The translations under genes were made by a program, and so were the position numbers. The notes beneath the pieces are model-generated. The model made no database searches, was not told the origin of the DNA, and saw nothing but the letters and a program-made list of their open reading frames with translations. Below are positions 58,272 to 64,000 of a stretch of DNA of 64,000 bases, piece by piece (position 1 is the first letter of the stretch; the number at the start of each line of letters is the position of its first letter). Source of the DNA: Vibrio ponticus (GTDB lineage Bacteria; Pseudomonadota; Gammaproteobacteria; Enterobacterales; Vibrionaceae). Location: NCBI RefSeq assembly GCF_009938225.1, contig NZ_AP019657.1, positions 930,001 through 994,000 of the forward strand, in the 5' to 3' direction.

Positions 58272-58655
58272 ATGGCGAAGAAATCTTTAATCGTTAGCGC
58301 ACTGTTAGGTTCGCTATTACTTAGCGCGAACGTACATGCCGATGACAAATTTACTTTAGGTCGTACAATTTTACTTGAGCATGGCAAGCATGCTGCGAAG
58401 ATCCCGCTACTGGTTTGTCGTTACACCAATGCGATTCAGGTTAAAGCTGAAAAGGATCTTGATCTGCGTAAAGCGGTGGTGAAGTTCCAAAATGGTGAAA
58501 GCAAAACATTTAACTTCTACCGTGGCTTTGATAAAGATGAAAAGAGCGATTGGCGTTATTTCGGTAAGCGTCGCTGCGTGAAGAGCATTGACGTTTATGG
58601 TAATTCAGAAGGCTCAAAAGCAGGCGTGCGAGTTTACGGCAAAGAAAAGAACTAA
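58272..58655 (+). CDS. DUF2541 family exported protein
   Basis: 127 residues with a signal peptide (cleavage near NVHA-DD). Matches the E. coli YaaI-type DUF2541 family: IPLLVCRYTNAIQVKAEKDLDLRKAVVKFQNG and RCVKSIDVYG, with two Cys that probably form a disulfide. Function unknown. Followed by a strong terminator. Confidence 0.78.
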   Translation: MAKKSLIVSALLGSLLLSANVHADDKFTLGRTILLEHGKHAAKIPLLVCRYTNAIQVKAEKDLDLRKAVVKFQNGESKTFNFYRGFDKDEKSDWRYFGKRRCVKSIDVYGNSEGSKAGVRVYGKEKN

Positions 58656-58700
58656 TTGAGCTAGCGCAAAATCGCATTTACATCAAGGTTTTAAATAGAA

Positions 58701-58726
58701 AAATCGCCCATCGAGGGCGATTTTTT
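58701..58726 (+). terminator. Terminator after the DUF2541 gene
   Basis: AAATCGCCC/GGGCGATTT (58701-58709 with 58715-58723) with a six-T run. Also serves the convergent rhodanese gene. Confidence 0.88.
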
Positions 58727-58740
58727 GCATTCAGATTTGG

Positions 58741-59091
58741 CTATTTGGCGGATTGCATTTCTACCAAGCCACCGCCGTTATGCACTTGAGTAAAGCCTTG
58801 CTCAACTAGGTAATCATAAGCAATACCAGAGCGGTTGCCACTGCGACAGTAAACCACGATAGCTTGGTCTTTATCGATGCTCGAGAAGTGCTTGTCTAGT
58901 TCAGATAAAGGGAAATTTACCGCATTATCCAAGTGACCTGCTGAAAACTCTTGCGGTGTTCTCACATCAACGATCAGTGCACCTTGCTGGATCTTTTGCC
59001 AACCTATTTGAGCGCGCTCTGAAGCATGCACAGAGAGGGTTGATAGACCTAAGCACAGCGATAAAACCAATAAATGGAAAACCTTTCTCAT
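58741..59091 (-). CDS. Periplasmic rhodanese-like sulfurtransferase (PspE-like)
   Basis: 116 residues with a signal peptide (cleavage near VHA-SE). Single rhodanese domain (ALIVDVRTPQEFSAGHLDNAVNFPL) with active-site Cys82 in YCRSGNRSG. It transfers sulfane sulfur, for example from thiosulfate; the physiological donor and acceptor are unknown. Not in a phage-shock operon here. Confidence 0.88.
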   Translation of the reverse strand: MRKVFHLLVLSLCLGLSTLSVHASERAQIGWQKIQQGALIVDVRTPQEFSAGHLDNAVNFPLSELDKHFSSIDKDQAIVVYCRSGNRSGIAYDYLVEQGFTQVHNGGGLVEMQSAK

Positions 59092-59193
59092 AACTCTTCC
59101 GTGATTCGTTTGTTAGTAACGAAAGTATATCAAGGGATTAGACATACTGATGACAGAATTGTTTTGGTTTGGTGAGCTAACTGACGAAAATCT

Positions 59194-59574
59194 CTAGAGT
59201 TGACACTGCTCACATTTCGCTTTTCCAGTCAGTAAACGTGACAATTGGTAGCGATTGCGAGCGAAGAGCCAGTAACCAATATTGGCGACGTTGCGGATAA
59301 TTGGCAACCTGAGTAGACTTAAGTAACGTTTGGTTCCCGTAAGTTCCCAAAGATACACATTAGCGTCTACGCCCAACCTCAATGCGCCGCTATCATCAAT
59401 GACATGCAAAACCCGTTTGCTTTCGGCAATGGAAATCTCTGGATAACTTGACATCAGATCGCTATCGAGCACATTCACAAAAGTGACTCGCTTGGCGAGG
59501 TACTTACTAAGGGCAGTCATCTCCCTGACACATAGCGGGCAGCTCGCATCATAAAATACAGCAATATTATTCAA
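59194..59574 (-). CDS. DUF393 (DCC family) thiol-disulfide-like protein
   Basis: 126 residues. N-terminal FYDASCPLCVREM gives the D-x2-C-x2-C motif of the DCC/YuxK family, related to thioredoxin-like folds. VIDDSGALRLGVDANVYLWELTG fits the family core. Its start overlaps the stop of the upstream DUF3429 gene by eight bases, so the two are cotranscribed. Confidence 0.85.
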   Translation of the reverse strand: MNNIAVFYDASCPLCVREMTALSKYLAKRVTFVNVLDSDLMSSYPEISIAESKRVLHVIDDSGALRLGVDANVYLWELTGTKRYLSLLRLPIIRNVANIGYWLFARNRYQLSRLLTGKAKCEQCQL

Positions 59575-59992
59575 CGCTTACACTCCAAGAAAGCAATAAA
59601 ATCATTAAAGCGTGACACGCTATGACGACAATGGTCAGCACTTTACGTAAATGATAATAGCGTTGGTTACGTCGTTTACGTTCGCTAATGAAGTTCATCA
59701 AATGGGTCAGCATTAAGCCAAGAATAGCACCGACAATCTTAACTTCCGCTATCAGTGCAAATGCGATGGTGCAAAGCACAATACCATTAGAAACCATTAG
59801 CATGTAAGGCTTAGCACACGGCTTATCAACCTCTCGTCCCCACAGAGTGCCCGCCATAAACGCTGCGATACAGACGCTGTATGCGGTAAAGAGCTTTACA
59901 GTAAGTGACGGTGTCACTAAGTTTGGTGCTAAAAGTAAAAGTGGCAACACCAAGAAGGGAATTAACCCAAAGTAACCAAGCTTTTTAATCAT
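59567..59992 (-). CDS. DUF3429 family membrane protein
   Basis: About 141 residues with four or five transmembrane segments (GLIPFLVLPLLLLA; VKLFTAYSVCIAAFMAGTLWG; MLMVSNGIVLCTIAFALIA; VLTIVVIACHALMILLL). AYSVCIAAFMAGTLWG is typical of DUF3429. ATG 59992 (MIKKLGYFG) is preferred to the longer frame from 60091. Function unknown; paired with the DCC gene. Confidence 0.78.
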   Translation of the reverse strand: MIKKLGYFGLIPFLVLPLLLLAPNLVTPSLTVKLFTAYSVCIAAFMAGTLWGREVDKPCAKPYMLMVSNGIVLCTIAFALIAEVKIVGAILGLMLTHLMNFISERKRRNQRYYHLRKVLTIVVIACHALMILLLSWSVSVE

Positions 59993-60341
59993 GCAGTTAC
60001 CTACGTAGTAAGCTGTTTTAAGATCAAGTATGGTCGATGATGGTAAGGATTGAAGGTTTGATTTAGTACAGCAGGGTGAATCACTGTTCAAATTTGTTGT
60101 TCTTTTCCGATAGAGATAACTGATAAGACCAGCATCGATACCAGTTGACCCCTAACATCCAACATTTATTAATTATCAATAAATCAATGCCTTAAGATTA
60201 ATAATGCGAGCAGTAATTCTAATTTTTGTTGTTGTCATGAATTGGAAATTAAGTTTGTGTGATATTTGTGGTACGAATTTTATAGGCTAGAGGGTATCCT
60301 TAACTTTTATAAGGCTATTTAGGCTTTGCTGTAGGTACCCT
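59993..60341. other. Intergenic region before the formate dehydrogenase-like gene
   Basis: About 350 bases, AT-rich, divergent promoters. No Fnr or Crp box could be confirmed by eye. Confidence 0.35.
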
Positions 60342-63300
60342 ATGATTGAAATCGTGATTAACGGCAAGTATCGCTTTGTAGAGGAAGGTGCGACACTTCT
60401 GGAAGCTGCCAAAGTTTGTGGAGTGGAGATTCCATCTCTATGTGGGCTAAATAAATCAAACCAAAAAGTGCCCTGTGATTTGTGTGTGGTTGAAGTAGAA
60501 AGTGGCGGCACTGTGCGTGCGTGTGAAACCAAAGTCTACTCTGGTCTTAATGTGATCACTCAATCTGACCAGCTAACAGAACACCGTAGAAAAGCGTTAA
60601 ACCGTATCATGCAAGACCATTATGCGGATTGTGAAGCTCCGTGTAAAACCGCTTGTCCAGCGGGTGTGGATATCCAATCTTATCTGTACTTCATTGCACA
60701 AAACGATCATCAAAAAGCAATTGAAGTGATTAAACGCACGTTACCGATGCCACTCTCTATTGGTCGAGTTTGCCCTGCATTTTGTGAAAGCGAATGTCGC
60801 CGTTCTTTAGTTGATGATTCGATAGCGATCCGTCAGTTAAAACGTCACGCCGCTGACGCGGATCTCGCTGCGCAAGAGGCGTATGTCCCTGAGAAAAAAC
60901 CAAACAAGGAACTATCGATTGCTATTGTCGGTAGTGGACCGGGTGGCTTAACCGCCGGTTATTATCTATCTAACGAAGGTTATGATGTAACGGTATTTGA
61001 AGCGATGCCTAAAGCAGGCGGTTGGCTTCGTTATGGCATTCCTGAATATCGTTTACCGAAAGCTATTCTCGACAAAGAAATAGAACTGATGTGTCGTAAC
61101 GGCATGCAGGTAAAAACCGGGCAAAAGCTTGGAGACGATTTTACGCTCTCCCAACTGAGTGAGCAGTACGATGCTGTTTGTCTCGCCGTTGGCGCTTCAC
61201 TGGCGGTTGAGATGAACTATACCGGCAGTGATTTAGCCGGTTGCTATTTAGGTGTCGACTATCTTAAAGATTTTGTTACTGAACAGACTTATACCACTGG
61301 GCAAAAAGTGGCGGTTATCGGTGGTGGTAATACCGCGATTGACTGCGCGCGTACTGCGCGACGTGCCGGCGCTGATACCACAATCATCTACCGCCGTACT
61401 CGCGAAGAGATGCCAGCAGAAGACTATGAGATTATTGAAGCAGAGCATGAAGGGGTTAAATTTTTATTCTTAACCAACCCTGTAGAAAATATCGCCGATG
61501 AAAGTGGTCGAGTGCAATCTGTTCGCCTAGAGCGAATGGCGCTGGGCGCTCCCGATGCTTCAGGGCGTCGCAGTCCAAAGGCAACGGGCGAGTTTTTCAC
61601 CGAAGAGTTTGATACTGTGATTGCTGCGGTATCACAAAAGCCAGATTTAAGTTTCTTAGAAAACGATGAGCTGACTCTGCCACTAACGCGCTGGAATACA
61701 TCAGAATCGAATCCGCTCACCATGCATACAGGCACGGGCAATATTTTCAGTATTGGTGATTTTCGCCGCGGACCGGCGACTGCCGTGGAAGCGGTAGGCG
61801 ATGGGCGAGTTGCAGCAAAAGCGATCGATCTGTTTTTAAATGGTGATATGGCTGATATGCCAAAACCTGCATTCAACTCACGCAAAGAGCCTGCGCTGAA
61901 ACAAGTGGATCCGGTTCATTTTGAAAACTTACAAAAAGTCGCGCGCACCATTATGCCAGAGCTTACGCCTGCGCAACGTGAGCAAAGCTTCGCGGAAGTG
62001 GAACTCGGATTTGATAATGATGAGGCAATCAAAGAAGCGGCGCGTTGCTTAGAGTGTGGCTGCCAAGCGAATACCAGTTGTGATCTGCGCGATTACTCGA
62101 CTGAGTACCAAGCTGAGCAAAAGTTTGATTATTCGCTCAATGTACAGTCGCATCATGACTGGCTTAATCTGCGAGTAAAAGATCCTCGCCATAAATTCAG
62201 CGTCGACCGCAGTTCAGAGTTTATTGAGTTTGATGCCAACCGCTGCATTAGTTGCGGTCAATGTATCCAAGCCTGTAGCGAGCAAGCTGTCCATGGCATT
62301 CTCAATTTTGTGCACGACCAAAATGGTCGACCGGCGTTGCGTCCTGATGATCGCCCTCATTTCGGCAAGAGCTGTGATGGCAAATTGTTGATGGGTGACT
62401 CTAACTGCGTGCAGTGCGGTGCATGTGTGCAAGCTTGCCCGACCGGGGCAATGGTTGATAAGCGAGACCGCTCTCAAGGGCGAGTCGAGCACTTAAAGAA
62501 AGTGGATACCATTTGTACCTATTGTGGTGTGGGTTGTAAGTTGACCATGCATGTTGATGAAGCGAAAAACCGCATTCAGTATGTAACGGGGGCAAACTCA
62601 CCGGTTAACCAAGGCATGCTGTGCGTGAAAGGTCGTTTTGGTTTTGACTTTATCGGTGATGAAGGGCGCTTAACCACGCCGCTGATTCGTAAAGATGGCG
62701 TGTTGCAGCCAGCAAGTTGGCAAGAAGCGATTACGCTGATCGCCAAAAAGTTCACTGCGATTAAGCAGGACTTTGGCAGCAATGCACTGGCGGGTTTTTC
62801 ATCGGCTAAAACCACTAATGAAGATAACTACGCCTTCCAAAAATTCATTCGCCGAGAGCTTGGCACTAATAACGTCGATCACTGTGCGCGCCTTTGTCAC
62901 GCATCGACGGTGACGGGTTTAGAAGCGTCGTTAGGCAGTGGGGCAATGACCAATGATATTCCAAGTATTCAGCACTCGGATGTGATTTTTATTATCGGTT
63001 CAGACACGACCTCAGCACACCCGATTATTGCTTCACATATTAAGCAAGCAATACGTCATCATGGCGCCCGTTTGATCGTGGCAGACCCGAAACGCATTGA
63101 TATGGTTGATCATGCAGAGCTGTATCTTGCTCATCGTCCGGGTACAGATGTGATGCTGCTAAACGGTGTGATGCAACAAATCATCAAAAATGGCTGGTAT
63201 GACGAAGAGTATATTGAAGAGCGCGTTGATGGCTTCGATACCTTCTTGCAAGAGGTAATGTCACCGGCTTACGCGTTGGATAAAGTAGAGCTGGTTACCG

Positions 63301-64000
63301 GGGTCAGTGCGAGCGATATCTTCGCGATGGCACGTACCATTGGTACCGCTAAACGTACTGCCGTTTACTACTCGATGGGTATCACTCAGCACACCACGGG
63401 GCATGATAATGTTCGCTCGATCGCGAACTTGCAGCTGCTGTGCGGCAACATTGGTATTGAAGGCGGTGGTATTAACCCACTGCGTGGTCAATCGAATGTG
63501 CAAGGGGCATGTGATATGGGAGCGCTACCAAATAGCTATCCAGGTTATCAGAAAGTGTATAACCCTATGGTACGCCAAAAGTTTGCCATTGAGTGGGACG
63601 CGCCGGATCTGCCAATTGAGCCAGGTTTAACCTTGACGGAAATTATTCACGCCGCTTGCCATAGAGAAGTGCGCGGATTGTATGTCATGGGGGAAAACCC
63701 AGTTCTGAGCGATCCTAACCAGCAGCACGTCATTGAAGGTTTGGAAGCGTTAGATTTCTTAGTAGTGCAGGATATCTTCCTGACGGAAACGGCGCAGTAT
63801 GCGGATGTGGTATTGCCAGCTTATTCATTTGCTGAAAAATCAGGACACTTCACTAATACTGAGCGTCGAGTTCAACGGGTTAATGCAGCGTTAAAAGCAC
63901 CGGGTGAGGCAAAAGAGGATTGGTGGATCATTCAAGAAATCGCCAATGCGATGGGCTCTGATTGGCACTATCAAGGCGTGGCTGACATCACCAGTGAGAT
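60342..64000 (+). CDS. Formate dehydrogenase-like fusion, FAD-dependent (5' part, runs off window)
   Basis: ATG 60342 opens a frame that stays open to the edge (about 1219 codons seen). Order: 2Fe-2S domain (Cys34, 45, 48, 61: SLCGLNKSNQKVPCDLC); 4Fe-4S NADH-dehydrogenase-like segment (HYADCEAPCKTACPAG); GltD-like FAD/NADP region (GSGPGGLTAGYY near 197; IGGGNTAIDCARTARRAG near 325); two 4Fe-4S ferredoxin motifs (CISCGQCIQAC; CVQCGACVQACP); molybdopterin domain with CTYCGVGC near 725. At the formate dehydrogenase catalytic position (CARLCHASTV) Cys852 replaces selenocysteine. It probably couples formate oxidation to NAD(P) reduction. C-terminus not in window. Confidence 0.85.
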   Translation, partial: MIEIVINGKYRFVEEGATLLEAAKVCGVEIPSLCGLNKSNQKVPCDLCVVEVESGGTVRACETKVYSGLNVITQSDQLTEHRRKALNRIMQDHYADCEAPCKTACPAGVDIQSYLYFIAQNDHQKAIEVIKRTLPMPLSIGRVCPAFCESECRRSLVDDSIAIRQLKRHAADADLAAQEAYVPEKKPNKELSIAIVGSGPGGLTAGYYLSNEGYDVTVFEAMPKAGGWLRYGIPEYRLPKAILDKEIELMCRNGMQVKTGQKLGDDFTLSQLSEQYDAVCLAVGASLAVEMNYTGSDLAGCYLGVDYLKDFVTEQTYTTGQKVAVIGGGNTAIDCARTARRAGADTTIIYRRTREEMPAEDYEIIEAEHEGVKFLFLTNPVENIADESGRVQSVRLERMALGAPDASGRRSPKATGEFFTEEFDTVIAAVSQKPDLSFLENDELTLPLTRWNTSESNPLTMHTGTGNIFSIGDFRRGPATAVEAVGDGRVAAKAIDLFLNGDMADMPKPAFNSRKEPALKQVDPVHFENLQKVARTIMPELTPAQREQSFAEVELGFDNDEAIKEAARCLECGCQANTSCDLRDYSTEYQAEQKFDYSLNVQSHHDWLNLRVKDPRHKFSVDRSSEFIEFDANRCISCGQCIQACSEQAVHGILNFVHDQNGRPALRPDDRPHFGKSCDGKLLMGDSNCVQCGACVQACPTGAMVDKRDRSQGRVEHLKKVDTICTYCGVGCKLTMHVDEAKNRIQYVTGANSPVNQGMLCVKGRFGFDFIGDEGRLTTPLIRKDGVLQPASWQEAITLIAKKFTAIKQDFGSNALAGFSSAKTTNEDNYAFQKFIRRELGTNNVDHCARLCHASTVTGLEASLGSGAMTNDIPSIQHSDVIFIIGSDTTSAHPIIASHIKQAIRHHGARLIVADPKRIDMVDHAELYLAHRPGTDVMLLNGVMQQIIKNGWYDEEYIEERVDGFDTFLQEVMSPAYALDKVELVTGVSASDIFAMARTIGTAKRTAVYYSMGITQHTTGHDNVRSIANLQLLCGNIGIEGGGINPLRGQSNVQGACDMGALPNSYPGYQKVYNPMVRQKFAIEWDAPDLPIEPGLTLTEIIHAACHREVRGLYVMGENPVLSDPNQQHVIEGLEALDFLVVQDIFLTETAQYADVVLPAYSFAEKSGHFTNTERRVQRVNAALKAPGEAKEDWWIIQEIANAMGSDWHYQGVADITSE

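Noticed and set aside
60287..60532. 81-codon minus-strand frame
   Set aside because: It is antisense to the 2Fe-2S domain of the formate dehydrogenase-like gene, whose motifs are intact.

Overview
The window looks like chromosome I of a Vibrio species. The order uvrY (varA) - uvrC - pgsA - tRNA cluster - GGDEF gene - pheS - pheT, the complete sialic-acid (nan/sia) catabolic cluster with a TRAP transporter and an RpiR-type NanR, and several Vibrionaceae-type small proteins (DUF3015, DUF3316, the SEC-C protein) all point there. Base composition is moderate, roughly mid-forties % GC by eye. I see no phage, integron, IS element or CRISPR. Family assignments rest on motif reading and memory; no searches were run.

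Layout. 1-4.2 kb: a DUF3015 gene, then uvrY-uvrC (stop/start overlap) and pgsA. 4.3-4.95 kb: tRNA operon (Cys, Gly, Leu, Gly) with a strong promoter, a decayed tRNA 3' end and a terminator. 5.3-7.9 kb: membrane diguanylate cyclase and a convergent PQQ-type sugar dehydrogenase. 8-13.5 kb: a TetR regulator and a three-gene set (MMPL/RND transporter, LolA-like periplasmic protein, outer-membrane barrel). Four copies of a 13-bp palindrome sit in the two promoter regions. 13.5-15.1 kb: a hemerythrin-GGDEF gene broken by an internal deletion and frameshift, and a GNAT gene. 15.3-18.8 kb: pheST. 18.8-24.5 kb: a chemoreceptor, fructokinase with divergent LacI-type regulator, and two poorly known genes. 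24.8-27.5 kb: a Ca-binding-type Asp-rich lipoprotein with tandem 39-residue repeats plus a secreted beta-helix-like protein. 27.5-38.9 kb: MATE pump, two LysR regulators, DUF4336, two acetyltransferases, and a complete RND tripartite efflux operon.

38.9-50 kb is the sialic-acid block. nanE-nanK-nagA are transcribed leftward with overlapping stops and starts. siaP-siaQ-siaM-nanA, a second lyase-family gene, nanR, nanM and a second nanM-like gene run rightward. Together they cover mutarotation of Neu5Ac, import, cleavage to ManNAc plus pyruvate, phosphorylation, epimerisation to GlcNAc-6-P and deacetylation. Paired palindromes between nanE and siaP are candidate NanR operators. No sialidase is present in the window. 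A NIT-domain chemoreceptor follows.

52-64 kb: small secreted, membrane and regulatory genes (DUF3316, GntR/UTRA, SEC-C, SMR pump, methyltransferase). A ~1-kb interval holds an unlisted 54-residue membrane ORF and two or three orphan terminators (sRNA candidates). Then come an Old-Yellow-Enzyme-type oxidoreductase, DUF2541, rhodanese, DUF393 and DUF3429, and a large formate-dehydrogenase-like fusion that runs off the right edge.
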